From positions 62,001 to 126,000 of the forward strand of contig JAZKBN010000044.1 in the NCBI GenBank assembly GCA_040388605.1: 64,000 bases of DNA, in the 5' to 3' direction. This stretch comes from JAZKBN01 sp040388605 (lineage in GTDB: Bacteria > Bacteroidota > Bacteroidia > Cytophagales > Flexibacteraceae). Shown here one piece after another: positions 9,399-18,461 of this stretch (the first letter of the stretch is position 1; every line of letters begins with the position of its first letter). The translations under genes and the position numbers were made by a program. The notes under the pieces are model-generated. The model was not told the DNA's origin. It did not search any database and was given only the letters and a program-made list of their open reading frames with translations.

Positions 9399-9429
9399 GA
9401 GCCCTGCCTGAATAAATCGGGCAGGGCTC
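9399..9429 (-). terminator. Rho-independent terminator of the receptor gene
   Basis: A perfect 10-bp stem, GAGCCCTGCC (9399-9408) with GGCAGGGCTC (9420-9429), has an 11-nt loop. On the minus strand it is followed by a U-rich TGTTGTTATTTATT. It lies 33 bp after the stop codon of the gene at 9463. Confidence 0.75.
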
Positions 9430-9462
9430 CTTGCATATCAATATAGGCCGCGAATTGCAGTC

Positions 9463-11376
9463 TTATTCTTCAACTTCTTCCATGGCAGGCTCCATAATCA
9501 GGTTTTCCCATTCTAAATCTCGGTCCGCATTGGCAGGGTTACCTTTCCATAAATCCCAGGCATCTTCAACCTTTTTACTGAAAGCCCAGCAGGTTTTCTG
9601 CCTTAAATCAAGTATCTCACTCAGCTCGGTGCTTGATATTTTTCGCTTATTGGCATAAACCAGGAAGAGCAGGTAAAATGCCTTGGTAATGGGGAATTTC
9701 AGCCTGTGGAAAATTGTACCCCCTGTAACAGATTCCTCGTACCTGCATTTTGTGCACCTGCGGCTTAATGCCTCTTTACCGCTGCAATGCTTGGCATGTC
9801 CGCATCTGCGACAGGAATATCCGGCCTTCCACTTCAACTGCTCCAGGAACTTGTAGCAATCAGTAGCCTCAGGGAATATTAAGGTGAACTCGCTTAAGTT
9901 AACCTCCCTGTGTAAAACCCTCGCTTTTGTAAGCTCTGTGAGGTTGCTTTTCAGCTCGGTGTTTTCTTCCTTCAGCAGCATATTAATACGCCGTATTTCG
10001 GCAGCCTGTTCATGTACCTGCTTTAAGGCATTTTCAAGCTGCTCGTTAGACAAGGCAAGCTGCGTGGTGCGGTCCTTAACCCGCGATTCAAGCTTGCGGT
10101 TCAAATCATCTTTCAGAGCCTCGTTTTCCTGCAGGCTCTTAATCATTTCCTTTTGGGCTTTGTTACGGTTTTCCTTTTCAACGCGCAGCCTGTCGCTGAG
10201 GGCATAGCTGAAGAACAATATCTCGGCTAAAACTCCCAGGTTAAAGCTATAGACCCTCAGAATAACATTTATATTTAAAAGGTTATATGAATGAAGGAAA
10301 CCCTCTATTATGCCCAGCAATGCCACTGAAAAGCCCGCTATAAAGAAAACTGCCGTACGGTTACCCCTGCGGTACAAAATAATTGCAGCCACATATATAA
10401 GTATAAAAGGCCAGGGGAACATGCTGAACCTCCAGAAGCGGAAGAACACATCAAGTACAAAAGTTAATGAGTAGGCGGCAATGAGCAGGGCTATAACATT
10501 ATGCAACTTGGGCAGCCCTGCTTTCAGGCCAAGGAAACGGCGGCTGAAAAGGTAAAAAGTAATGAGCAGCATAAAGGGCGCGAACTGCGCAATTCTGCCG
10601 TTTACCCAAGGGTACTCCGGCCACAGGTACTGGAAGCCCAGGCCATCTTCCATAAGCGACACGGCAGCGCAACTCAGGAAATAGAGTATATAATAAATAT
10701 AGAGCTTTTCCCTTACTGAAAGGAAGATAAACAGGTTGTACAACACCATGATTATCAGCATGCCGTAGTACAGGCCAAGCAAAATATACTCGTTCAGGGT
10801 ATAATATACAAACCTGGGTACTGAGCGTACCTTGAATACCATATAGCCCGGCCCCTTTGTCCTGATTCGCAAATAAACAGTTGCCTGCTTATGGCTTTGC
10901 AAATCAATATCGAACAGGAAATTCTTGTGCTTATAACGCCTTATGCCGAAAAGCTCTGTTGCGCCTGCCCTTGCCGAATCACGGCTGCCATCAGGATAGC
11001 TGACAAAATACTCGGCAGAACCTATGTGGCCATCGAGCATTTCAATAAGCCAGTTGGGTTTAACCCCTGCCTCATCTTTAATATGAATTTCTGACTTAAG
11101 CCATACGCAGCTTTTACCTGTGCTGGGTGTTAAAGGCGTTGTTCTGCCATCAAGAACAAATCTTTTTTGAGTTTCAGGGTTTAGAATATCTGAGAATCTG
11201 AGCTTCTCAGACTCGTCGTTCAGTATGTAAAACGACCGACCATCAACAATAATTTCTTCAGAATCAGGGTCAAGCACAACCGATTGCGCACGAGCTGAAA
11301 AAACAGCAAGCGTCAGCACAAGCATAATTGCCATCCTTACCGCGATTGAATACAGGCAGGTTCGTTTAATTTCCAT
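9463..11376 (-). CDS. 7TMR-DISM receptor fused to an IS1595-type transposase zinc-ribbon/HTH domain
   Basis: The ATG at 11376 is preferred because it places a signal peptide (MEIKRTCLYSIAVRM...ARA) at the start; the 637-residue product has an extracellular 7TMR-DISMED2-like beta domain (about 30-180), seven hydrophobic segments (about 185-385, 7TMR-DISM_7TM) and a coiled coil (about 385-470). The C-terminal 150 residues are unexpected. FPEATDCYKFLEQLKW, a CRRCGH...RRCTKC zinc ribbon, and TGGTIFHRLKFPI followed by a helical segment (KRKISSTELSEILDL...KTCWAF) reproduce the N-terminal region of IS1595/ISXO2 transposases. No DDE catalytic domain follows and there are no inverted repeats, so this looks like a domesticated DNA- or protein-binding module and not an insertion. 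The predicted role is a membrane sensor whose output domain is the ribbon/HTH. No histidine kinase or cyclase domain is present. Confidence 0.85.
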   Translation of the reverse strand: MEIKRTCLYSIAVRMAIMLVLTLAVFSARAQSVVLDPDSEEIIVDGRSFYILNDESEKLRFSDILNPETQKRFVLDGRTTPLTPSTGKSCVWLKSEIHIKDEAGVKPNWLIEMLDGHIGSAEYFVSYPDGSRDSARAGATELFGIRRYKHKNFLFDIDLQSHKQATVYLRIRTKGPGYMVFKVRSVPRFVYYTLNEYILLGLYYGMLIIMVLYNLFIFLSVREKLYIYYILYFLSCAAVSLMEDGLGFQYLWPEYPWVNGRIAQFAPFMLLITFYLFSRRFLGLKAGLPKLHNVIALLIAAYSLTFVLDVFFRFWRFSMFPWPFILIYVAAIILYRRGNRTAVFFIAGFSVALLGIIEGFLHSYNLLNINVILRVYSFNLGVLAEILFFSYALSDRLRVEKENRNKAQKEMIKSLQENEALKDDLNRKLESRVKDRTTQLALSNEQLENALKQVHEQAAEIRRINMLLKEENTELKSNLTELTKARVLHREVNLSEFTLIFPEATDCYKFLEQLKWKAGYSCRRCGHAKHCSGKEALSRRCTKCRYEESVTGGTIFHRLKFPITKAFYLLFLVYANKRKISSTELSEILDLRQKTCWAFSKKVEDAWDLWKGNPANADRDLEWENLIMEPAMEEVEE

Positions 11377-11510
11377 TATAATTCGGTGTTGCAAGCCTAC
11401 GGGCATAAGCCTGTTGGCCATTAAACCATAAAATTAAATAAATTCCGTTGAAATCGCCAAACACATACGGGCTAAACCCGTAATTATTAACGGCTTTTAT
11501 AATTAAGCAA

Positions 11511-11556
11511 TAAAACTGCCTGCATAGCCATAAGGCATAAAGTACAGGCAGTTTTA
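11511..11556 (-). terminator. Hairpin terminator of the aldo/keto reductase gene
   Basis: A perfect 12-bp stem, TAAAACTGCCTG (11511-11522) with CAGGCAGTTTTA (11545-11556), has a 22-nt loop containing a small GCC/GGC stem. On the minus strand it ends in TTTTATTGC. It lies 14 bp past the stop at 11570. Confidence 0.7.
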
Positions 11557-11569
11557 CTTTAACCATGTA

Positions 11570-12553
11570 CTAACGGTTCACCATGGCCATTCCGAATTCA
11601 GAATAACGGCCGCCCTGCGGTTTATACTCTTTAAGAATCTTTTCTATCCCGTTCAAAGTATCATTACTGAGAACCACATCTGCAGCGCCGGCATTATCGC
11701 GCAGGTACCTGCGTTTCTTTGTACCGGGAATAGGAATAATATCTTCGCCCTGAGCTAAAAGCCAGGCCAGGGCCAATTGCGGTGTGCTTATGCCAAGTTC
11801 TGCGGCTATGCGGGCAATGGCTTCCTCCTGCTTTTTGTTCCCGGCAAAGTTCTCTGCCTGGAAGCGGGGAAGGGTGCGCCGAAAATCGTCTGCCGCCAGG
11901 TTTTCAGTATCAGTTATAGTGCCCCCGAACAAACCGCGACCAAGCGGGCTGTATGGCACAAAGGTTATTCCAAGCTCACGGCAGGCAGGAAGAATTTCCG
12001 CTTCCACATCACGCACATTTAGTGAGTACTCGCTTTGCAGTGCTGTAATCTGATGCACTTTATTTGCCCGGTGCAGCGTAGCAGCTGCAGCTTCGCTCAG
12101 GCCGATGTATTTTACCTTGCCTTGCTGAACAAGTTCAGCCATAGCGCCAACCATTTCCTCTACGGGCACCTTATCGTCAATTCGGTGGGCATAATACAGG
12201 TCAATAACATCTGTACCCAGACGCTTCAAACTGGCTTCTACGGCCTGCTTCATATATTCAGGGCGGCCATCAAAATAGCGGCTGCCGTTCTCACCGGCGC
12301 GAAAGCCAAATTTGGTGGCAATAAATATGTCTTTTCGGTTTGCTTTCAGGTAGGGCGCAAGCAACTCTTCGTTAGCTCCGAAGCCATACATATCGGCAGT
12401 ATCCCAAAAGTTGATGCCCAGCTCAAGCGCCAAACTGAGCGTTGCTTTGGCTTCATCTATGTCTATTTCGCCATAAGCGAAGCTCATGCCCATGCAGCCA
12501 AGCCCTATGGCCGAAAGCTTTTCACCCGTATTTCCGAGGCTCCTGTATTTCAT
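11570..12553 (-). CDS. Aldo/keto reductase (NADPH-dependent oxidoreductase)
   Basis: The 327-residue product is full length for a cytosolic (beta/alpha)8 aldo/keto reductase of the AKR13/YhdN-like type. It begins MKYRSLGNTGEKLSAIGLGCMGMSFAYG. The catalytic tetrad is visible: Asp in FWDTADMYG, Tyr in the same motif, Lys in IATKFGF, and His in YYAHRID. The C-terminal IPGTKKRRYLRDN segment is the cofactor-phosphate-binding region. Such enzymes reduce aldehydes and ketones; the physiological substrate cannot be told. It is monocistronic, with its own terminator and an unremarkable 180-bp gap upstream. Confidence 0.9.
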   Translation of the reverse strand: MKYRSLGNTGEKLSAIGLGCMGMSFAYGEIDIDEAKATLSLALELGINFWDTADMYGFGANEELLAPYLKANRKDIFIATKFGFRAGENGSRYFDGRPEYMKQAVEASLKRLGTDVIDLYYAHRIDDKVPVEEMVGAMAELVQQGKVKYIGLSEAAAATLHRANKVHQITALQSEYSLNVRDVEAEILPACRELGITFVPYSPLGRGLFGGTITDTENLAADDFRRTLPRFQAENFAGNKKQEEAIARIAAELGISTPQLALAWLLAQGEDIIPIPGTKKRRYLRDNAGAADVVLSNDTLNGIEKILKEYKPQGGRYSEFGMAMVNR

Positions 12554-12658
12554 ATTTGATTTTTATTGGTTTATTTAAGGATGGTTTCAGGTACATAGTC
12601 CGCCCCTAATAATTAAAATCTGAACCGATTTCGATACAAGATTCAGGACGTTAAATAA

Positions 12659-12694
12659 TAAAGGTCTGAAGGTAATAAAACCTGCAGACCTTTA
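12659..12694 (-). terminator. Terminator of the oligopeptidase gene
   Basis: A perfect 10-bp stem, TAAAGGTCTG (12659-12668) with CAGACCTTTA (12685-12694), has a 16-nt loop. On the minus strand it is followed by TTATTTAAC. It lies 43 bp after the stop at 12737. Confidence 0.7.
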
Positions 12695-12736
12695 AATTGT
12701 TCAAAACCCAAATACTGAATTGGCAGAGAACTAAGC

Positions 12737-14458
12737 TTAAAGCTTATCCATTTCGTCGCTCACGAAACGCATAAGCACCTGTATGTTTTCATAGGAGAAG
12801 TCGAAGCGGATACCTGCAGCCTCATAAATTTGTCGAATAGGCAGAGTATAACCCAGCTTAAGGGCATTTCGGTATCCTTCAAGTCCTTTTTCAGGGTTTT
12901 CACGGTAGTTTTTCCAAACAGCAACAGCGCCTAGCTGGGCAATGGCATATTCTATATAATAGAACGGAACCTCGAAAAGGTGCAATTGCTTTTGCCACAT
13001 ATTGCTGCGATATTGCTCCAGGCCTGTCCAATTCACTTCGCTGCTGCCAAAATCCTGGCATATTGCATTCCATACTTTTCGGCGTTCTTCGGCGCCCATG
13101 TCAGGCGTTTCGTAAATAAAGTGCTGGAACTGGTCAATGGTTGCCACCCATGGCAGGGTTTCTATAATCTGCTCAAGGTGTCGGCGACGGGCGGTTCTCA
13201 ACTGCGTTTCATCCGTAAAGAAAACATCCCAGTGCTCCATGCTTATTAGCTCCATGCTCATAGATGCCAATTCAGCTACTTCGGATGGCGGGTGCTTGTA
13301 GAAATTGAGCGGCAGATCGCGGGTAAGGAAAGAATGCGCGGCATGTCCGCCTTCATGTACAAGCGTTACCAAATCGCGCAGTGTTCCTGCAGCATTCATG
13401 AATATGAAAGGCACACCTGTTTCATCGAGCGGGTAATTGTAGCCGCCCGGGGCCTTGCCCTTCCTTGATTCCAAATCAAGATGCCCCATTTCTCGCATGG
13501 CCGCCAAATAACCTCCGAATTCCGGGCTCACGCGGTTAAAACACTCTATGGTTTTTTCGAGCAGCTCTTCGCCGCCTGTAAATGGCTTCAGGGGAGGCTC
13601 ACCGCGTTCATCTACGGCAAGGTCCCAGGGGCGCAGGGTATCAAGCTGAAGGTGTGCCCTGCGTTGTTGCATCATGCTGTTGAGCAGGGGCACCACTGCC
13701 CCGCTTACAGCAGTATGGAAATTCATGCAATCCTGTACTGAATAATCGAAACGCGCCATGGCTTTGAACATGTAATCGCGGAAATTAGTAAAGCCTGCAT
13801 TAGCCGCAACCTGCTGGCGCAGGGCAATCAGCTTGTCGAACAGGCCATCAAGCGCTGCGGAATCCTGCAAGCGGCGTTCCTGAATCCGGAGGTAAACGCG
13901 CTCGCGCTGCACACGGTCAGGGCCTTCAAGCATGGCCCCGGCTTGCTGAAGCGTAAGTTCCTTTCCGTCGATTTCAACGGTCATAGCCCCCTGTATGGCG
14001 CCGTATTTCTGCTGTTCGGTTTGCAGTTCGGTGAGCAAGGGTATATTTTCTTCCCTGAAAATTTCGATGGCCACGCTTACATTGCGCAGCATCAGCTTTT
14101 CTGATTCTGAGTCAAGGGAGGAAGCAGCAGGACTTTCAACCAATTTGCGGTTAAAAGCATCTGAATATGGCGCCACATTGGGCTCTATTTCCGTTACAAA
14201 AAAGTTGAATGCTTCGGCAATTGGTTCATCAGTGGTATTGCAGGTCATCCGGATATAGCGCCAGGCCATTTCTTCTTCCAATACCGAATCAAGCTCACTT
14301 TTGTCGGCCAGCCAGGCACGCAAATCGGCCGGGCTGTCTACATTGCGGGCCTTCAGCTCATCGAACATGGGCTTAAGGGCATCCCAGCTTTCAATTTTAA
14401 AATTGGCGGGTACATATACGCGCGGAATGGGCGCAGGAATAATTACGGTACTTTCCAT
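12737..14458 (-). CDS. M3-family metallopeptidase (oligoendopeptidase F-like)
   Basis: The product is 573 residues. The zinc site HEGGH (HExxH) lies within LVTLVHEGGHAAHSFL at about residue 365; the third ligand Glu is in the following PPSEVAELASMSMEL segment. An N-terminal helical region (PRVYVPANFKIESWDALKPMFDEL) and the C-terminal YIEYAIAQLGAVAVWKNY are typical of PepF and related cytosolic oligopeptidases. It should cleave short peptides in protein turnover. No signal peptide is present. It is divergent from argS across about 330 bp, with no clear promoter match on its side. Confidence 0.9.
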   Translation of the reverse strand: MESTVIIPAPIPRVYVPANFKIESWDALKPMFDELKARNVDSPADLRAWLADKSELDSVLEEEMAWRYIRMTCNTTDEPIAEAFNFFVTEIEPNVAPYSDAFNRKLVESPAASSLDSESEKLMLRNVSVAIEIFREENIPLLTELQTEQQKYGAIQGAMTVEIDGKELTLQQAGAMLEGPDRVQRERVYLRIQERRLQDSAALDGLFDKLIALRQQVAANAGFTNFRDYMFKAMARFDYSVQDCMNFHTAVSGAVVPLLNSMMQQRRAHLQLDTLRPWDLAVDERGEPPLKPFTGGEELLEKTIECFNRVSPEFGGYLAAMREMGHLDLESRKGKAPGGYNYPLDETGVPFIFMNAAGTLRDLVTLVHEGGHAAHSFLTRDLPLNFYKHPPSEVAELASMSMELISMEHWDVFFTDETQLRTARRRHLEQIIETLPWVATIDQFQHFIYETPDMGAEERRKVWNAICQDFGSSEVNWTGLEQYRSNMWQKQLHLFEVPFYYIEYAIAQLGAVAVWKNYRENPEKGLEGYRNALKLGYTLPIRQIYEAAGIRFDFSYENIQVLMRFVSDEMDKL

Positions 14459-14744
14459 CAGGTGGGTGTGTATTTGCGCCGAAATTACGGCAAAAGGCTT
14501 TTATATAAGGGGCCCGATAACAAGGCAATCTGTTTATAAGGAATAAAGCAGCAGGCAGAACCAGGAAACGATCCATTGAACTGCCGAGCAATGTGTAAGC
14601 AACGGTAAATATATCCTGTTTTCAGCAAACGGGAAGCCGGTACAACATTTTTAGCCAATACAGCGGTGTAAATGTTAATTTTGCTGCCCCAAAGCTGCAA
14701 AACCAAGGTGGTTGGCAGATTAAATACAATAAAACCAAGCCATA

Positions 14745-14752
14745 TAATTTTG
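14745..14752 (+). promoter_or_regulatory. Putative -7 box for argS
   Basis: TAATTTTG matches TAnnTTTG and would put the transcript start near 14759, about 30 nt before the ATG at 14791. No good TTG is found at the expected -33 position, so the call is tentative. The rest of the 14459-14790 gap shows nothing I recognise. Confidence 0.4.
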
Positions 14753-14790
14753 CAGAATGCAATTTGTACGGCGCAAGAATCAACAAACCA

Positions 14791-16572
14791 ATGAGCATCC
14801 AGCAAATTCTGCAAAAAGGTATTTCCGAAGCACTTCAATCGCTTTTCAGCATTGGTGCCAAACCCGAAGAAATTCTGCTGCAGCCAACCCGACGAGAGTT
14901 CATTGGTCAACAAACGCTGGTTGTATTTCCTTATGCCAAACCCGCAGGTAAAAGCCCGGAGGAAACAGGACGAATTATTGGCCAATACCTAAGCGATAAT
15001 ATGCCCGAAGTTTCGGGATACAACGTAGTTAAAGGCTTCTTAAATCTTGAAATTGCAAATGATTACTGGGTAAGCCTGCTCAGCCAAATGCATGCCGACA
15101 CAGAGCCCGGCACATTACCCGCTAAAGGCGAAAAAGTAATTATAGAGTACAGCAGCCCGAATACCAATAAGCCGCTGCACCTTGGGCACCTGCGCAACAT
15201 ATTACTGGGCTCTGCTCTCAGCAATATCATGAAAGCAGCAGGCTTCGAGGTGGTACGCGCCAACCTGATAAACGACAGGGGCATACACATCTGCAAATCT
15301 ATGCTGGCTTATGAGTTGGAAGGCGAAGGCGAAACACCTGAATCAGCGGGACTTAAAGGCGACCACCTGATTGGCAAGTACTATGTTGCCTTCGATAAAA
15401 TTTATAAGAAAGAAATTGCTGACCTGGTTGCTTCCGGAACCGACCAAAAGACGGCTGAAAAAACTGCGCCATCTATTGTAGCCGCACAGGACATGCTCCT
15501 TAAATGGGAAGCAAACGACCCCGAAACCGTTGCCCTTTGGCAAAAGCTGAACGACTGGGTAATGGCCGGTTTCGAGGAAACCTACAAGCGGCTCGGCGTG
15601 GGCTTCGATAAATTCTACAAAGAATCTGAAACCTATTTACCGGGTAAAGAAATAGTACAGGAAGGCCTGAAGAACGGCGTTTTCTTTACCGCACCCGATG
15701 GTTCCGTTCGTATAGATCTTACCGGCGACGGCCTTGATGAGAAAGTGGTACAACGCTCCGACGGCACTTCGGTTTACATAACACAGGATATGGGTACCGC
15801 CGATTTAAAGTACCAGGATTTCCATGCCAACCGTTCTGTTTACGTGGTTGGTAACGAGCAGGATTACCATTTCAAGGTGCTGTTCTTAATACTTCAAAAA
15901 CTGGGAAGGCCCTACGCAAACGGGCTTTTTCACCTGAGCTATGGCATGGTGGAACTGCCCGCCGGTAAAATGAAAAGCCGGGAAGGAACCGTGGTTGATG
16001 CCGATGATTTGGTGGAAGCAATGGTAACCGAGGCCAAAGAGCGAAGCTCGGAACTTGGTAAAATAGCCGAATTCAGCACCGAAGAGCAAAATGCGCTTTT
16101 CGAAATACTCGGGCTTGGAGCAATTAAATACTACCTGCTGAAGGTGGAGCCAAAGAAAAAGATGCTGTTTAATCCGGCAGAATCCATTGAATTGCAGGGC
16201 AATACAGCAACTTTTGTACAATATACCCATGCACGAATTCGCTCCATTGTTCGCAAGGCTGAGCAAAGCGGCATAAAAGCTGAAGCAAATTCAGAATACA
16301 ACCTACACCCGCTTGAGCTCGACCTCGTGAATAATTTATCGTCATTCGCTCCAATTGTGCAGGAGGCGGCTGAGCGCTACTCACCTGCCCTGGTATGTAA
16401 TTACATTTATGATCTTGCAAAAGCATACAACAGCTTTTTTGCAGAACTAGGCATATTCAGCGCTGAAAAGCCCGAACAGGTTGCATTCCGAGTAATGCTG
16501 TCTGAAACCACAGGAAAATCTATTAAAACAGGCTTTGGCCTGCTTGGCATAGGGGTACCTGAGCGTATGTAG
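14791..16572 (+). CDS. argS: Arginyl-tRNA synthetase
   Basis: Class I aminoacyl-tRNA synthetase of 593 residues from the ATG at 14791; the frame extends back to a TTG at 14764, but MSIQQILQKGI matches usual family starts. It has an N-terminal Add1-type domain (about 1-100), the HIGH-type signature LHLGH within NTNKPLHLGHLRNI, a long Rossmann/insert region, the KMSKS-type loop GKMKSREG near 400, and a C-terminal DALR anticodon-binding domain (LHPLELDLVNNLSSF onward) ending GIGVPERM. It charges tRNA-Arg with arginine in the cytosol. An intrinsic terminator follows. Confidence 0.95.
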   Translation: MSIQQILQKGISEALQSLFSIGAKPEEILLQPTRREFIGQQTLVVFPYAKPAGKSPEETGRIIGQYLSDNMPEVSGYNVVKGFLNLEIANDYWVSLLSQMHADTEPGTLPAKGEKVIIEYSSPNTNKPLHLGHLRNILLGSALSNIMKAAGFEVVRANLINDRGIHICKSMLAYELEGEGETPESAGLKGDHLIGKYYVAFDKIYKKEIADLVASGTDQKTAEKTAPSIVAAQDMLLKWEANDPETVALWQKLNDWVMAGFEETYKRLGVGFDKFYKESETYLPGKEIVQEGLKNGVFFTAPDGSVRIDLTGDGLDEKVVQRSDGTSVYITQDMGTADLKYQDFHANRSVYVVGNEQDYHFKVLFLILQKLGRPYANGLFHLSYGMVELPAGKMKSREGTVVDADDLVEAMVTEAKERSSELGKIAEFSTEEQNALFEILGLGAIKYYLLKVEPKKKMLFNPAESIELQGNTATFVQYTHARIRSIVRKAEQSGIKAEANSEYNLHPLELDLVNNLSSFAPIVQEAAERYSPALVCNYIYDLAKAYNSFFAELGIFSAEKPEQVAFRVMLSETTGKSIKTGFGLLGIGVPERM

Positions 16573-16615
16573 GCGGCTTAGGAAGGCATATACACTGTTT
16601 CTATAAACACACAGG

Positions 16616-16646
16616 AAGGCTTTATCGGTATCGGTAAGGCCTTTTT
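16616..16646 (+). terminator. Terminator of argS
   Basis: AAGGCTTTATC (16616-16626) pairs with GGTAAGGCCTT (16633-16643) through 11 base pairs, two of them G-U, around a 6-nt loop, followed by TTT. It lies between the convergent ends of argS and the minus-strand gene at 16667. Confidence 0.6.
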
Positions 16647-16666
16647 AGTAATACAAACACAATATA

Positions 16667-17767
16667 TTACCTAATTCCTGCAAGACGGTTAAAAGGCTTA
16701 GGATATCCGTTAAAGCTAATAATTGGATATTCTACTGGTTCAGCACCGAAACTACGATAAAACCTGCCTGTACCTTCATCTGAACCGCCTTCAAAATCGA
16801 GATACTTCGGCTTGAAAGTATTGTCAACAATCCTGAATGAAGGAATACCAGGTATAAAATCCTGGTCATTAAGGCCGGTTTGTGCGCCCAGGTTACTGAC
16901 AATTGAATGAAGCAGGAAGTGCATAGCACCCAAATTTTTAGCGCTGTCGGAAGTTGCACTAAAGAGGAATATTAACCTGTCGAAGCTTTTTAAAAATAAT
17001 GCGGAGGCAATAGGACCTGCATTACCGGGAACATAAGCCTCGGCAATGAAAGCCATGTTTAAGGGAATAAAGGTTTGGGCAATACGAAGGAGGGAATTAT
17101 AATGGCGTTCCTTTATTTCCGGCAGCAATTTGCCCCTTGTTGCTTTAAAAAGAGCTATAAGGCGTAATGTAGCTTCATTAATTGGTGTGTTCAGCCTGTT
17201 TAATAATGTTTTGTTTATTGCTCCCGGAGCCTCATTAGAATTACTGATAAACTCCGGATATAAACCGGCTTTGGAAGCACGCTTCAGGTTCCGCTTTAAG
17301 TTCTCATTATACACTTTGCTGACTTCAGGTAGGGCCCGGTTGAATTCAAGTAAATGGGTGACCCCATGCCTCAGCTTAAAATTTGGAGAGCCTATAATTT
17401 CCTGAAATACAAAATGCTCCCTGAAAGCATATTCACCTGCTTTTGCAATGCTGAACAAACGCAAAACAAAAGCACGCTCTAATTGCGTCGCAAAATATCC
17501 GGTAATAGTACCGCGATAAAAAACCCCGCTTTGCTGGGTAAAAAAAGGCTGGAAAATAACGGGCACAATTCTTCGCCTGTTGATACAAACGGGCATAACT
17601 GCCAAGTATTTACCGGTAATTTCATCGGTATAAACCAAACCCTGCCAATTGCCGGGCGCAACACAGTCAAGGTAAGCGCTCAGTGCATAGATTATTGCAC
17701 TCACAGAGCTTTCCACACATTGGTCCCAATCTGCAGAATTAATTTCATCGCGTGATAACAGGGCCAT
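16667..17767 (-). CDS. FemAB/GNAT-like acyltransferase-fold protein
   Basis: About 366 residues from ATG at 17767 (MALLSRDEINSADWDQC), a beginning like that of Bacteroidetes GNAT/FemAB-like proteins; ATG at 17833 and TTG at 17842 are in-frame alternatives. Features include YALSAYLDCVAPGNW, the strand AVMPVCINRRR, VIFQPFFTQQSGVF, and the basic helix YNENLKRNLKRASKAGL, all typical of double-GNAT proteins related to peptidoglycan-interpeptide ligases. The substrate is unknown; possible roles are peptidoglycan or capsule modification. It lies 114 bp downstream of the HIT gene, a spacing compatible with one minus-strand transcript. Confidence 0.65.
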   Translation of the reverse strand: MALLSRDEINSADWDQCVESSVSAIIYALSAYLDCVAPGNWQGLVYTDEITGKYLAVMPVCINRRRIVPVIFQPFFTQQSGVFYRGTITGYFATQLERAFVLRLFSIAKAGEYAFREHFVFQEIIGSPNFKLRHGVTHLLEFNRALPEVSKVYNENLKRNLKRASKAGLYPEFISNSNEAPGAINKTLLNRLNTPINEATLRLIALFKATRGKLLPEIKERHYNSLLRIAQTFIPLNMAFIAEAYVPGNAGPIASALFLKSFDRLIFLFSATSDSAKNLGAMHFLLHSIVSNLGAQTGLNDQDFIPGIPSFRIVDNTFKPKYLDFEGGSDEGTGRFYRSFGAEPVEYPIISFNGYPKPFNRLAGIR

Positions 17768-17881
17768 GTTTTCCAGCCGGAAAACAGCCTCATTACCTGA
17801 ATCAGGTATAGCAGGTCCCGGGTTAATTACCATTAGCGCCAAATGTTAACACTGAACCGGGGTTAAGATAAAAAACACCAA

Positions 17882-18292
17882 CTATTCGGCTGCCTGTTCT
17901 GCCAGCTTTTCCTTGATTGCTTCGGCCACCTCATCAAGGGCAGCCTGCGAAGGGCTTAACTTTGGCTTGCTGAAATTGATATCGGCCATAATATTCATAG
18001 GCACAAGGTGAATATGCGCATGAGGCACCTCAAGCCCGATTACCGTAATACCAACACGTTTGCAGGGAACTGCCTTACCCAGTGCTCTAGCCACTTTTTT
18101 AGCAAAGAGCCAAAGCGCTGCGAATTCCGGATCAGCAATATCGAAGATATAGTCGGTTTCGAGCTTTGGTATTACAAGAGTATGGCCGTGAGCAACAGGG
18201 CCAATATCAAGAAATGCCAAATGATGCTCGTCTTCTGCTACCTTAATGGCCGGAATTTCACCATTAACTATTTTTGTGAATATGCTTGACAT
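17882..18292 (-). CDS. HIT-family (histidine triad) nucleotide-binding hydrolase
   Basis: The product is 136 residues. The HxHxH motif is seen as PHAHIHLVP (His91, 93, 95), with the upstream FLDIGPVAHGHTLVIPK nucleotide-binding segment. This is the compact HinT-like form, which hydrolyses AMP-linked phosphoramidates or sulfates and AMP-lysine adducts. The tail after residue 115 is alanine/glutamate-rich and likely helical. It sits just downstream of greA with a strong hairpin between the two, so part of its transcription may end before it. Confidence 0.9.
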   Translation of the reverse strand: MSSIFTKIVNGEIPAIKVAEDEHHLAFLDIGPVAHGHTLVIPKLETDYIFDIADPEFAALWLFAKKVARALGKAVPCKRVGITVIGLEVPHAHIHLVPMNIMADINFSKPKLSPSQAALDEVAEAIKEKLAEQAAE

Positions 18293-18375
18293 AATGCCCG
18301 GTATTGATGTATCTGGATTGTTTTACTGCCTTTAAACACTCAAAGCAGCATTGCAAAGGTCTGCAAATTAATACC

Positions 18376-18420
18376 AAAAGCATTGCAAATAAAGGTAAAC
18401 CTTTCCCTGCAATGCTTTTT
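18376..18420 (-). terminator. Terminator of greA
   Basis: AAAAGCATTGCA (18376-18387) and TGCAATGCTTTT (18408-18419) form a perfect 12-bp stem. The loop contains a nested AAAGG/CCTTT stem. On the minus strand the tail is TTTT. Confidence 0.75.
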
Positions 18421-18461
18421 GATTCCCTACTTTGGGCAACTAAGAAAGATACACCGCGCAA

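Noticed and set aside
9463..9900. Intact IS1595-family transposase
   Set aside because: Only the zinc-ribbon/HTH part is present, in frame with the receptor; there is no DDE domain, terminal inverted repeat or target duplication.
14485..14985. 166-codon minus-strand frame over the argS start
   Set aside because: It overlaps the argS promoter and N-terminus on the other strand and has no recognisable domain; it is a shadow frame.
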